The notes below the pieces were generated by a model that worked only from the letters and a program-made list of their open reading frames with translations, was not told the DNA's origin and did no database searches. From Achromobacter pestifer (lineage in GTDB: Bacteria; Pseudomonadota; Gammaproteobacteria; Burkholderiales; Burkholderiaceae_B): DNA of 64,000 bases. Positions 1 to 8,270 of this stretch are shown piece by piece. The stretch lies in assembly GCF_013267355.1 (NCBI RefSeq), contig NZ_CP053985.1:6324001-6388000 (forward strand). The letters are read 5' to 3'. Both the position numbers and the translations under genes were made by a program. Within the stretch, counting starts at the first letter, position 1. Each line of letters begins with the position of its first letter.

Positions 1-1110
1 GTACTCGTCGGGCTTGGCCGGGTTGGTGTCGTAGACGTACAGGTCTTCCTCGTCGCCAAAGGCGAAGATCGTCAGCCCGAAGGCGATGCGGTCGTTGTGT
101 CCCATGGACACGCCGGGCAGCGCCGGTTCGCCCGCGCCGATCACGTTCCAGCCCGGCGCGTTCAGATGCACCATGTAGCGCAGCGACGGCATGGTGATGG
201 ACCGGTGCGGATCGCCGGCGAGGATGGGCTTGCCGGTGGCCGTGTGCTGGCCGGCTATGGTCCAGTTGTTGCTTTCGTAGCGGGTCGCCATGGGGTCGAA
301 CGCCGGGTCCAGCGACGCCAGCAGGTTGGCCGACAATTCGCGCGCCAGTTTGTCGCGGTCGGCGGCCGCGAGCGGGCTGCGCGGGAAGTCGGCGGCGACG
401 AATTTCTGCCCGTTGCGCGCCAGGTTGTAGTCCCCCAGGACTTTGCTGTCGACATCGCGCACGTCCAGTCCGGCAGGCACCTGCAGCGCCAGGGGCGGCT
501 CGAAGGTGCTGAGTCCCTGCACGGTGTTCAGGCCCAGCGCCGCGACGCGTTGCGCCATGCGGACCTCTTCGCTGAGATTGCGGGTCAGGCCGTAGATGCG
601 GATGAGCGAGGTCTCGGGACTCCAGTAGCCGGGCTGCGTGCCGGTCAGCTTGAATTCGGGCGGCATCTGCTCGGGATTTGCCTTGACCCAATCGATATAG
701 GCGTTGATGCCCGCCGCGAAGGACGTCAGGATCGCCTTGCCCTGCGGATGGTAGCTGGCGAACTCGGCCTGCATGTCGCCGCGGTAGAGGAACAAGCGGG
801 CCGCGCGGTCCTGTTCGACGAAGCGCGGGCCGAACTGTTCGGCCATCTTGCCCTCGCCCTGGCGGCGCCAGAGGTCGAGCTGCCAGAGGCGGTCGCGCGC
901 CGCGTTGAAGCCTTGGGCGAAGAACAGATCGTCCTGGTTCTGCGCGTAGATGTGGGACACCCCGTGGCGGTCACGCACGATCTCCACGGGCTGGGACAGC
1001 CCCTTCATATCGACGGTTTCTTTCTTGCCTCCGGGCGACGCGCAGCCTGCCAGCACTGCCATGAGCCCGCTCGCCAGGAATGCCGCGGCCCTGCGATTGA
1101 ACGTACGCAT
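1..1110 (-). CDS. Penicillin acylase family lipoprotein, 5' part only (C-terminus outside window)
   Basis: N-terminal 370 residues of an Ntn-hydrolase of the penicillin/acyl-homoserine-lactone acylase family. These enzymes are made as one chain and cut autocatalytically so that an internal Ser becomes the N-terminal nucleophile of the beta subunit. The N-terminus is a lipoprotein signal with lipobox LAGC (Cys23). The alpha-chain region carries the family phrase DRHGVSHIYAQN. The cleavage motif SNNW starts at Ser280 (bases 271-273), followed by AGDPH, so the catalytic site is intact. The start is set by GAGGAGG seven bases upstream. It is divergent from the ABC importer at 1362. Substrate (beta-lactam, acyl-HSL or other amide) cannot be read from the sequence. 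Confidence 0.88.
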   Translation of the reverse strand, partial: MRTFNRRAAAFLASGLMAVLAGCASPGGKKETVDMKGLSQPVEIVRDRHGVSHIYAQNQDDLFFAQGFNAARDRLWQLDLWRRQGEGKMAEQFGPRFVEQDRAARLFLYRGDMQAEFASYHPQGKAILTSFAAGINAYIDWVKANPEQMPPEFKLTGTQPGYWSPETSLIRIYGLTRNLSEEVRMAQRVAALGLNTVQGLSTFEPPLALQVPAGLDVRDVDSKVLGDYNLARNGQKFVAADFPRSPLAAADRDKLARELSANLLASLDPAFDPMATRYESNNWTIAGQHTATGKPILAGDPHRSITMPSLRYMVHLNAPGWNVIGAGEPALPGVSMGHNDRIAFGLTIFAFGDEEDLYVYDTNPAKPDEY

Positions 1111-1361
1111 TGACTCCTCCTCGGGTTTATTTGTCTTCTAATTGGCTGCCGGGCATCGAGGGTCATGCCGCCCAATGCGACAGTCAGGGCCGCTCCAGGC
1201 CCTCGCCATATGTACAACCAAATCGGCCCGCCGTGGAACGCTGTTTCATTTGATCAGCTTAGTCAGAATATGTAACCAGCGCCGGGACATGCCGAGGTTC
1301 AGGTAGACGTAAACGCATGGGCAGAGAATGGACTGCATAAGAACTTGCAGGAGACAACATC

Positions 1362-2570
1362 ATGTCTCGGAGACTATTGCTTGCCCTGCCCGTCCTGGCG
1401 CTGGCCTTGTACAGCGCCGCCGCGGCAGCGGCGCCGGCGCCCGACATCCTGCTGGGCGCGTCCGTGCAGCTCACCGGCCCCGTCGCCAATACCGGGCGCT
1501 ATTACCGCGATGCCTACCAGATGGCGGTGGACCAGATCAACGCCGCTGGCGGCGTGAAGATCGGCGCCGAAACGCGCAAGCTGGCGCTCAAGATCTACGA
1601 CAACCAGTCGGACGTCAATCTGAGCGTGCGGCAGTACACGCAGCTCGTGACGCAGGACAAGGCCAATCTGCTGCTGGGGCCCTTCGCCAGCAATTTCGCG
1701 CTGGCCGACTCGGCGGTCTCGGAAAAATACAAGGTTCCCATGGTCCAGGGCGGCGGCGCCTCGGATCAGATCTTCTCGCGCAAATTCAAGTACATCTTCG
1801 GCACGCTGGCGCCAGCCAGCAACTACTTCGGCAGCACCGTGGAAATGCTGAAGACGCTCAAGCCCGCGCCGGCCAGCGTGGCCTTGCTTTACGCGGATGA
1901 CGCCTTCGATGTCTCGGTGGCCCAGGGCACCCGCCCGCTGCTGAAATCCGCAGGACTGCCCATCGCGATGGACGAGCGCTACAGCACCAATGCCACCGAC
2001 TTCAACTCGCTGCTGTCGCAGATCAAGAGCAAGAACGTGGATGCGGTGCTGGTGGCGGGCCACGAAACCGAGATCCTGAATTTCGTGCGCCAGGCCAAGA
2101 GCCTGGCCGTCGCGCCCAAGATGTATTCCTTCACCGTCGGCGTGCCGTCGGAGGATTTCCGCAAGGCGCTGGGACGCGACGCGGACTACGCCTTCGGCAT
2201 GACCGCCTGGCTGCCTTCGGCCGCGTTGAAGGACCGCTGGTTCGGCGACGCGGAGCAGTTCGCCCGCGCCTACAAGGCCAAGTTCGGCTATGACCCGGAC
2301 TACCACGCCGCATCCGGCGTGGCCGACGTCGAAGCGCTGGTCTACGCCATGGAAAGCGCCGGCAGCGCCAACCCGCAGAAGGTGCGCGATGCCCTGGCCA
2401 AGATCAAGTTCGACAGCCTGTACGGCCCCGTCGCCTTCAACGCCCAAGGGCAGATCGACCTGCCTCAAGTGGTGATCCAGGTGCAGGATGGCGGCCTGGC
2501 CGAGATCTACGGCGCCAAGGGCTACATCACCCAGCCCAAGTACCCCATGCCGGCCTGGAACGCCCGCTAG
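1362..2570 (+). CDS. LivK-type ABC transporter substrate-binding protein
   Basis: Periplasmic ligand-binding protein of the branched-chain amino acid/amide family (Peripla_BP_6), 402 residues. A Sec signal peptide covers about residues 1-24 (Arg-Arg, then a Leu/Ala core ending in an Ala run). The mature part begins [18 protein letters not shown], the typical first strand and Ser/Thr-rich loop of the fold. The SD AGGAGA precedes the ATG. It is the first gene of a five-gene operon with two permeases and two ATPases. Family members bind amino acids, amides, urea or aromatic acids; the ligand here is unknown. The penicillin-acylase gene opposite may release a related amide, which is inference. 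Confidence 0.93.
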   Translation: MSRRLLLALPVLALALYSAAAAAAPAPDILLGASVQLTGPVANTGRYYRDAYQMAVDQINAAGGVKIGAETRKLALKIYDNQSDVNLSVRQYTQLVTQDKANLLLGPFASNFALADSAVSEKYKVPMVQGGGASDQIFSRKFKYIFGTLAPASNYFGSTVEMLKTLKPAPASVALLYADDAFDVSVAQGTRPLLKSAGLPIAMDERYSTNATDFNSLLSQIKSKNVDAVLVAGHETEILNFVRQAKSLAVAPKMYSFTVGVPSEDFRKALGRDADYAFGMTAWLPSAALKDRWFGDAEQFARAYKAKFGYDPDYHAASGVADVEALVYAMESAGSANPQKVRDALAKIKFDSLYGPVAFNAQGQIDLPQVVIQVQDGGLAEIYGAKGYITQPKYPMPAWNAR

Positions 2571-2588
2571 GGGCTTGGGGAGGACACG

Positions 2589-3452
2589 ATGGATCTGCTC
2601 GCGCAAATCCTCGTCAACGGCATCCTGCTGGGCGGACTGTATGCCGTGATGGCGCAAGGCCTGGCGCTGGTCTGGGGAGTGCTGAACATCGTCAACCTGG
2701 CGCACGGCGCGTTCATCATGCTGGGTTCGTACGCGTCCTGGTACCTGTACAACGATGCGGGCATCGATCCCTTCCTGGGTTTGCCCTTGACGGCCGCCGC
2801 CATGTTCCTGCTGGGCTACGCCCTGCAGCGCGGCCTGCTCAACCTGGTGGTGCGGGCGCCCATGTTCAATACGCTGCTCATTACTTTCGGCCTGGAGGTC
2901 GTGCTGACCTATCTGGCGCAGCTGGCGTTTTCGGCCGACTTCCGCACCATCAATCCGCCCTACGCCGGCGACAGCTACACGCTGGGCCCCGTCACCCTGC
3001 CCGTGGCGCGGCTGGCCGCCTTTGGCGTGGCCCTGGCCATTACGCTGGGCATGTGGCTGTTCCTGTTGCACAGCCGCCTGGGCCGCGCCATCCGCGCCAC
3101 CGCGCAGAACCTGGTGGCGGCCAGGCTCTATGGCGTGGAGCCGCGCCACCTGTACGCGGTGACGTTCGGCCTGGGGCTGGCGCTGGCGGGCGCCGCGGGC
3201 GGCCTGTACGGCACGGTCTCGCAGATCAACCCCTACATCGGCGCCACGCTGACCGCGAAATGCTTCGCCATCTCCATCATCGGCGGCCTGGACAATCCGC
3301 TGGGCGTGATGGTGGGCGGCCTGTTCCTGGGCATCGTGGAATCGCTGACCACGCTGTACGTCGGGCCGACCTACGCCGACGTGGCGAGCTTCGGCATCCT
3401 GGTGCTGGTGCTGCTGATCAGGCCCAGCGGCCTGTTGGGCAGAGCGGCATGA
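2589..3452 (+). CDS. LivH-type ABC transporter inner-membrane permease
   Basis: Integral membrane permease of the branched-chain amino acid ABC family (287 residues, usual length). The N-terminus ILVNGILLGGLYAVMAQGLAL and the NIVNLAHGAF segment are LivH signatures; the C-terminal IGGLDNPLGVMVGGLFLG is the coupling region that contacts the ATPase. An SD (GGGGAGGA) lies just upstream. The stop overlaps the next start by ATGA, so it is translationally coupled to the LivM-type partner. Confidence 0.94.
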   Translation: MDLLAQILVNGILLGGLYAVMAQGLALVWGVLNIVNLAHGAFIMLGSYASWYLYNDAGIDPFLGLPLTAAAMFLLGYALQRGLLNLVVRAPMFNTLLITFGLEVVLTYLAQLAFSADFRTINPPYAGDSYTLGPVTLPVARLAAFGVALAITLGMWLFLLHSRLGRAIRATAQNLVAARLYGVEPRHLYAVTFGLGLALAGAAGGLYGTVSQINPYIGATLTAKCFAISIIGGLDNPLGVMVGGLFLGIVESLTTLYVGPTYADVASFGILVLVLLIRPSGLLGRAA

Positions 3453-4396
3453 ACGCGCCGCGCGCGCTGCTGGCATTGCTGGCGCTGGCCGTGATGGCAG
3501 GCGTGCCCTGGTATGGCTCGGACGTGCTGGTGCAGTTCGGCATCAACACGCTGTTGCTGGCGGTGCTGGCCCAGGGTTGGAACATCATCGGCGGATACGC
3601 CGGCTACGCGTCCTTCGGCAATTCGGTCTTCTACGGCCTGGGCAGCTACGGCGTGGCCATCGCCATGGCGCAATGGGAACTGCCCTTTGCCGCCGGGCTG
3701 GCGCTGGGCGCCGCGCTGGCCGTGGTTTTCGCCGTGGTGCTGGGACTGCCCGTGTTGAGGCTGCGCGGCCACTACTTCGCCATCGCCACCCTGGCGCTGG
3801 CGCAGGTCATGACGGCCATCGTCTCCAACATCGGGCTGGCCGGGCAGAACATCGGCCTGGTGCTCCCGCCCCTGAACAACGATACGCTGTTCTACGAGCT
3901 GGCCTTGGGCCTGCTGACGCTGGCCACGCTTACCATCGCCTGGCTCACACGCAGCCGCTTCGGCTTCGGCCTGATCGCGATCCGCGAGAACGAAGAAGGC
4001 GCGGCCGTGATGGGCGTGAACACCACGCTGTACAAGGTGGCGGCGTTCACGATCTCGGGCGTGTTCAGCGCCTTGGCCGGCGGCATACATGCCTACTGGA
4101 TCACCTTTCTCGATCCGGAGAGCGCCTTCGACATCAGCCTGAATGTAAAGATGATCATCATGGCCGTGTTCGGCGGCGCCGGCACCGTGCTCGGCCCGGT
4201 GGTGGGCGCGTTCTCGCTGTCGGCCATTTCGGAGCTGCTGTCCAGTGAAATCACCAGCGTGGCGGGCCTGTTCTTCGGCGCGGTGATCGTCGCGGCGGTG
4301 GTGCTGATGCCGCGCGGGCTGGCCGACTTGCTGCGGCACGCGCGCAAGTCGGGCTGGCGTTATTTCGTCGACAACATACGGGCTCACCGGCTATGA
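3449..4396 (+). CDS. LivM-type ABC transporter inner-membrane permease
   Basis: Second permease of the importer, 315 residues. I chose the ATG at 3449, which overlaps the livH-like stop (ATGA); the open frame runs further upstream but that part is antisense-like and lacks hydrophobic segments. Recognisable LivM features are LAQGWNIIGGYAGYASFGN, the LPVLRLRGHYFAIATLAL segment, IRENEEGAAVMGVN, and the C-terminal AVFGGAGTVLGPVVGA coupling motif. It should form a heterodimeric channel with the 2589-3452 product. Confidence 0.94.
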   Translation: MNAPRALLALLALAVMAGVPWYGSDVLVQFGINTLLLAVLAQGWNIIGGYAGYASFGNSVFYGLGSYGVAIAMAQWELPFAAGLALGAALAVVFAVVLGLPVLRLRGHYFAIATLALAQVMTAIVSNIGLAGQNIGLVLPPLNNDTLFYELALGLLTLATLTIAWLTRSRFGFGLIAIRENEEGAAVMGVNTTLYKVAAFTISGVFSALAGGIHAYWITFLDPESAFDISLNVKMIIMAVFGGAGTVLGPVVGAFSLSAISELLSSEITSVAGLFFGAVIVAAVVLMPRGLADLLRHARKSGWRYFVDNIRAHRL

Positions 4397-5127
4397 GCGC
4401 GATCCTGGACGTGCGCAACGTGACTCGGCGCTTCGCCGGGCTGGTAGCCGTGAATCAGGTCAGTTTCACGCTGGCCGAAGGTGAAATCCTTGGTCTGATC
4501 GGCCCCAACGGCGCCGGCAAGACCACGTTGGTCAGCCTGATCAGCGGCACGCTCGCGCCGACGGAGGGTCAAATCCTGTTCCAGGACAGGCCGATAGGCG
4601 GATTGCCGGCCTACCGCCGCGCGCGCCTGGGCATAGGGCGCACCTTCCAGATCATGCGGCCCTTCCCCGGCCTGTCGGTGCTGGACAATGTGGCGGTGGG
4701 CGCCTTGTTCGGCCACGGCGGCGGCCAGCCCAAGCTGGCGCTGGCGCGCGAGCAAGCCCGTGCCTGCCTGGACTTCGTCGGCCTGGGCCACGCCGCGGAC
4801 CAGCGCGCCGACGAGCTGGGCGGTCCCGGCCGCAAGCGGCTGGAACTGGCCAAGGCCCTGGCCATGCAGCCCAAGGTATTGCTATGCGACGAGGTCATGG
4901 CCGGGCTCAATCTGGTCGAGATCGACGAGGTCATCGAGATCATCCGCAAGGTCCGCGCCAGCGGCATCAGCGTGCTGGTGATCGAGCACGTCATCAAGGC
5001 GATCAAGAGCCTGTCGGACCGGCTGCTGGTGCTGCATCACGGCGAAAAGATCGCGGACGGCGCGCCCGACGAGGTGCTGGCCGATCCCAAGGTGGTGCAG
5101 GCCTATCTGGGCAAGAGACGCGCATGA
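4393..5127 (+). CDS. LivG-type ABC transporter ATP-binding protein
   Basis: Cytoplasmic ATPase, 244 residues. Walker A GPNGAGKTT lies near residues 36-44, Walker B is VLLCDE, and the C-terminal LADPKVVQAYLG is typical of the family. The signature region reads LGGPGRKRLELAKAL and the D-loop DEVMAGLN, a variant I know from a LivG subgroup rather than a defect. Its start overlaps the preceding stop by ATGA. Confidence 0.94.
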   Translation: MSAILDVRNVTRRFAGLVAVNQVSFTLAEGEILGLIGPNGAGKTTLVSLISGTLAPTEGQILFQDRPIGGLPAYRRARLGIGRTFQIMRPFPGLSVLDNVAVGALFGHGGGQPKLALAREQARACLDFVGLGHAADQRADELGGPGRKRLELAKALAMQPKVLLCDEVMAGLNLVEIDEVIEIIRKVRASGISVLVIEHVIKAIKSLSDRLLVLHHGEKIADGAPDEVLADPKVVQAYLGKRRA

Positions 5128-5846
5128 ACGACGCCGACGCCCCGCTCTTGAAGGTGGAAGGACTGAACGCCGGCTATGGCGAACTGCCGGTGCTGCGCGA
5201 CATTGCGCTCGAGGTCCGCCGCGCCGAGATCGTGGCGCTGGTAGGCAGCAATGGCGCAGGCAAGACCACTCTGCTGCGGGCCCTGTCGCGGGTGCTGCCC
5301 TGCACCGGCAGCATCGTGATGGACGGCCGCCAGTTGTCGCGCGCCAGGCCGGACGAGGCCTTCGCCTGCGGCATGGTGCAGGTGCCGGAGGGACGCCAGC
5401 TGTTCGATCGCATGACCGTGCAGGACAACCTGCTCATGGGCGCTTACCGCCGCAGCGGCAAGGCGGCCATCGCGCGCGACCTGGACCGCGTCTACGCCTA
5501 CTTTCCGCGGCTGTCGGAACGGCGCCGCCAGCTCGCCGGCAGCATGTCCGGCGGCGAACAGCAGATGTGCGCCATGGCGCGCGCGCTGATGGCGGCGCCT
5601 GCGCTCATGATGATCGACGAGATGAGCCTGGGCCTGGCGCCGGTGGTGGTCGAGCAGTTGATGGAGGTGCTGGCCGGTATCCGCCAGGAAGGCGTCACGG
5701 TACTGCTGGTGGAGCAGGACATCCACCTGGCGCTGACGGGCGCCGACCGCGGCTATGTGATGGAAACCGGCCGCATCGCGCTTTCCGGTCCGGCGCAATC
5801 GCTGCTGTCCGATCCCAAGGTGCGCCAGGCCTATCTCGGGATCTGA
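5124..5846 (+). CDS. LivF-type ABC transporter ATP-binding protein
   Basis: Second ATPase of the importer, 240 residues, starting at an ATGA overlap with the livG-like stop. Walker A is GSNGAGKTT, the signature is SGGEQQM, Walker B is LMMIDE, and VPEGRQLFDRMTVQDNL is the Q-loop region typical of LivF. Together the five genes 1362-5846 form a complete importer with every junction overlapping or under 20 bases. The last gene ends before a non-coding gap of about 140 bases. Confidence 0.94.
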   Translation: MNDADAPLLKVEGLNAGYGELPVLRDIALEVRRAEIVALVGSNGAGKTTLLRALSRVLPCTGSIVMDGRQLSRARPDEAFACGMVQVPEGRQLFDRMTVQDNLLMGAYRRSGKAAIARDLDRVYAYFPRLSERRRQLAGSMSGGEQQMCAMARALMAAPALMMIDEMSLGLAPVVVEQLMEVLAGIRQEGVTVLLVEQDIHLALTGADRGYVMETGRIALSGPAQSLLSDPKVRQAYLGI

Positions 5847-5990
5847 ATACGCCCGCGGCGCCTCTTGCGCCGGCCTGCTTTCGAGCCTACATTGATTGTT
5901 GTCGCCCGCCGCCAGGCCCTTGCAAGCGCGCGGCGCGTATGGCGTCACTGGGTTGTTTTTTTGTCTTTTGTTCCTCCAAGGAGCGATGCG

Positions 5991-6398
5991 ATGAAAGTGA
6001 AACACCTGTTAGGCCCGGCAGCGCTCGCGCTGTCTTTGCTGGTCGCCGCGCCGGCGGTGGCGGCGCCTACCGATCCGGCGCCCATCATCACCGGGAAGCA
6101 ATGGACGGAGTCCGACGCGAATCTGAAGAAGGCCTACCTCCTGGGCATGGCGAACCTCATCCAGGTGGAGCAAGCCTATCAGCAGCGCCGCGCGCCGGCT
6201 GACAATCAGACGCTGATCCCGCGTTTCGCCAAGGGCTTGCAAAGCCATACGCTCGATTCCGTGCGCGAACGGCTGGATAGCTGGTACGCGGCCAATCCGA
6301 CCCGGATGGACCGGCCCGTGGTCGAAACGCTCTGGTTCGAAATCGTCGCGCCCGCGGCGCCGGCCACGCCGGCCGCTCCCGCCAAGCGCGCCCGCTAG
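5991..6398 (+). CDS. Small exported protein of unknown function
   Basis: 135 residues. An AAGGAG SD sits a few bases upstream of the ATG. A clear Sec signal covers about residues 1-24 (MKVK, hydrophobic core, AVAA end). The mature part is mainly helical and charged, with LLGMANLIQVEQAYQQR and a C-terminal Ala/Pro tail ending KRAR. I do not recognise a family. It is followed nine bases later by a small glycine-zipper lipoprotein, so the two may form an envelope pair. The function is unknown. Confidence 0.7.
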   Translation: MKVKHLLGPAALALSLLVAAPAVAAPTDPAPIITGKQWTESDANLKKAYLLGMANLIQVEQAYQQRRAPADNQTLIPRFAKGLQSHTLDSVRERLDSWYAANPTRMDRPVVETLWFEIVAPAAPATPAAPAKRAR

Positions 6399-6407
6399 GA
6401 GTCCACC

Positions 6408-6629
6408 ATGAAAGTCATCCGATCAATCGCCATAGGCCTCATGATGGGGTCGCTGGTTGCCTGCACCAACATGAGTTCCAAGCAGCAAGGCACGCTGTCG
6501 GGCGCAGCCATCGGCGCCGCGGCCGGCGCGGGCATTGCCGCCATCGCAGGCGGCAGCGGCTGGACCGGGGCCGCCATCGGCGCCGCCGCTGGCGGCATTG
6601 CCGGCAATATCTACGGCGACAAGCACTAA
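6408..6629 (+). CDS. Small glycine-zipper lipoprotein
   Basis: 73 residues. The N-terminal signal ends in lipobox LVAC with Cys19 as the lipidated residue. Two Gly/Ala-rich helices (GAAIGAAAGAGIAAIAGG and TGAAIGAAAGGIAGNIYG) have the glycine-zipper spacing seen in small outer-membrane or osmotically induced lipoproteins. An SD is present (AGGAG before the ATG). It is probably inserted in or attached to the outer membrane; its role is unknown. A strong hairpin follows the stop. Confidence 0.8.
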   Translation: MKVIRSIAIGLMMGSLVACTNMSSKQQGTLSGAAIGAAAGAGIAAIAGGSGWTGAAIGAAAGGIAGNIYGDKH

Positions 6630-6651
6630 ACCCCTGCCTGTGCGCAGTGAC

Positions 6652-6677
6652 CAGTCCCGGGCCCAGGCCCGGGACTG
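6652..6677. terminator. Strong hairpin between convergent genes, probable bidirectional terminator
   Basis: Twelve-base perfect inverted repeat, arms CAGTCCCGGGCC and GGCCCGGGACTG, with only CA between them. In practice this is an 11-bp stem with a 4-nt loop. It lies between the lipoprotein stop at 6629 and the SDR stop at 6681 on the other strand. There is no clear T-run on either side, so its termination strength is uncertain. Confidence 0.7.
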
Positions 6678-6680
6678 CGG

Positions 6681-7511
6681 CTACAGATTGCCGGTGGACT
6701 TGCCGATCCGCCAGTAAACGCCCCCGCCCGTCATGCCGCCGTCGACCGGCAGGTCCGCGCCCGTAATGAACGACGCCTCCGGCCCCAGCAGGAACATCAC
6801 CGCCGCCGCGATCTCGTCGGCGTCCGCGCCGCGCGACAAGGGCGTCGCGTCGCGGTTGCCTTCGTAGAACAGGCGCGCCCGTCCGGCGTCATGCACGGCA
6901 TTGGGCTGCATGATCATGGGCGTTTCCACCAAGCCCGGGCATACCGTGTTGACGCGTATGCCGCGACCAGCCAGTTCCAGCGAAGCTGCCCGCGTCAGGC
7001 CGCGCAAGGCCCACTTGCTGGCGGTGTAGGCCGCGCTGAAGTATCCGGTAAGGCCGGCGGTCGAAGACGTATTGACGATGGCCGCGCCCTCGGGCATCAG
7101 CGCGGCGAGGTTGCGGATCGCGAGGAACGGCCCGTCCAGATTGATGTCCAGCAGGCGCCGCCATTCCGCATGCGTGGTTTCGGTCACCGTCTTGCGCAGG
7201 GTCACGCCCGCGTTGTTGACCAAGCCGTAGAGCGGCACGCCGCCCTGCGCAATCTCTTCGGCCAGCGCCAGCCAATCGGATTCGCGGGCCACGTCCGCCA
7301 CCCGGATGCGCAACCGTTCGGCGTGGGCGCCCGCCGCGTTGCGCAGCTCCGCCCAGGTGGCGTCGCCTTCGGGCAGGACGTCCAGCGCATAGACGGTTGC
7401 GCCCGCCTGCAGCAGGCGCAACGCCTCGGCCGCGCCCTGCCCCCTGGCCGCGCCTGTCACGACGGCCGCCTTGCCGTTCCACCAGGATGCCATGTCCTTG
7501 TCCGTCCTCAT
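6681..7511 (-). CDS. SDR family NAD(P)-dependent oxidoreductase
   Basis: Classical short-chain dehydrogenase, 276 residues. The cofactor motif TGAARGQG is at residues 19-26 and NNAG at 99-102; the active-site triad is Ser149/150, Tyr162, Lys166 (YTASK). The C-terminal FITGADLPVDGGMTGGG is typical. I chose the ATG at 7511 because it overlaps the upstream SDR stop by ATGA; an internal ATG at 7493 is also possible. It probably oxidises or reduces a secondary alcohol in the pathway served by the neighbouring symporter and hydrolase; the substrate is unknown. Confidence 0.9.
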   Translation of the reverse strand: MRTDKDMASWWNGKAAVVTGAARGQGAAEALRLLQAGATVYALDVLPEGDATWAELRNAAGAHAERLRIRVADVARESDWLALAEEIAQGGVPLYGLVNNAGVTLRKTVTETTHAEWRRLLDINLDGPFLAIRNLAALMPEGAAIVNTSSTAGLTGYFSAAYTASKWALRGLTRAASLELAGRGIRVNTVCPGLVETPMIMQPNAVHDAGRARLFYEGNRDATPLSRGADADEIAAAVMFLLGPEASFITGADLPVDGGMTGGGVYWRIGKSTGNL

Positions 7512-8248
7512 GTCTTGGAGACTCCGCCGTCGACCATCAGCACGTGGCCGGTGACATAGGCTGACGCCTGCGAGGCCAGGTATAGCGCCGCGTCGGCAAT
7601 CTCCGAGGGCTGGCCGACGCGCCGCGCAGGCAGGCGTTCGACGTATTCGGCATAAGTGGCGGCGTCGGCGTGCATCCAGCTGCTCATCGGCGTTTCGATG
7701 AATCCGGGCGCGATGGCGTTGACGCGCAGCCCCTTGGGGCTCCATTCCAGCGCCAGGCACTGGGTCAGATGGGCCACGCCGGCCTTGGCGGCCGCGTAGT
7801 CGGCGCAGTTCGGGCGCGGCTTGACGCCGGCATAGCTGGACAGGTTGATGATGGCGCCTCTGCCTTGCGCGATCATGTGGCGCGCGGCCGCCTGGGCGCC
7901 GAAGAACGTGCCCTTCAAGTTGATGTCCATGGTGCGCTGCCACGCGGCCTCGTCCAGGTCCATGGCGGGCATGCGGGCCATGAAGCCGGCGTTGTTGACC
8001 CACACGTCCAGCGCGCCGTATTGGGCGGCCACGGCGTCGGCCAGCTCGCGCACCGCCTGCGCTTGCGTGACGTCCAGCTGGCGGCAATCGGCGTCCACGC
8101 CGGACAGCGCTGCCAGCTCCAGGTCGGTGGCGACCACGGTCGCCCCCTGCTGGCGGAACGCCGCCGCCATGGCGCGCCCGATGCCGCCCCCGGCGCCGGT
8201 GACAACTGCGATTTTCCCTGCCAGATCCGGATAGTTCATTTTGCTCAT
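7508..8248 (-). CDS. SDR family oxidoreductase
   Basis: 246 residues, standard length. The cofactor motif is TGAGGGIG (18-25), NNAG follows at 85-88, and the catalytic residues are Ser137/138, Tyr151, Lys155 (YAAAK). It lies just upstream of, and is coupled by ATGA to, a second SDR, and 22 bases downstream of an MHS symporter. Two adjacent SDRs of different sequence suggest two successive or stereo-specific alcohol/ketone steps, which is inference. Confidence 0.9.
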   Translation of the reverse strand: MSKMNYPDLAGKIAVVTGAGGGIGRAMAAAFRQQGATVVATDLELAALSGVDADCRQLDVTQAQAVRELADAVAAQYGALDVWVNNAGFMARMPAMDLDEAAWQRTMDINLKGTFFGAQAAARHMIAQGRGAIINLSSYAGVKPRPNCADYAAAKAGVAHLTQCLALEWSPKGLRVNAIAPGFIETPMSSWMHADAATYAEYVERLPARRVGQPSEIADAALYLASQASAYVTGHVLMVDGGVSKT

Positions 8249-8270
8249 GTGATGATCGAAAGATTGAAGT

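Noticed and set aside
1374..3476. 700-codon open frame on the minus strand opposite the ABC importer
   Set aside because: It lies opposite clear LivK/LivH genes and translates to low-complexity His/Gln/Arg-rich sequence, the usual antisense product of high-GC codon use.
5857..5871. GGCGC-CTCTT-GCGCC hairpin after the LivF-type gene as terminator
   Set aside because: Only five base pairs and no T-run; too weak to list as a terminator in high-GC DNA.
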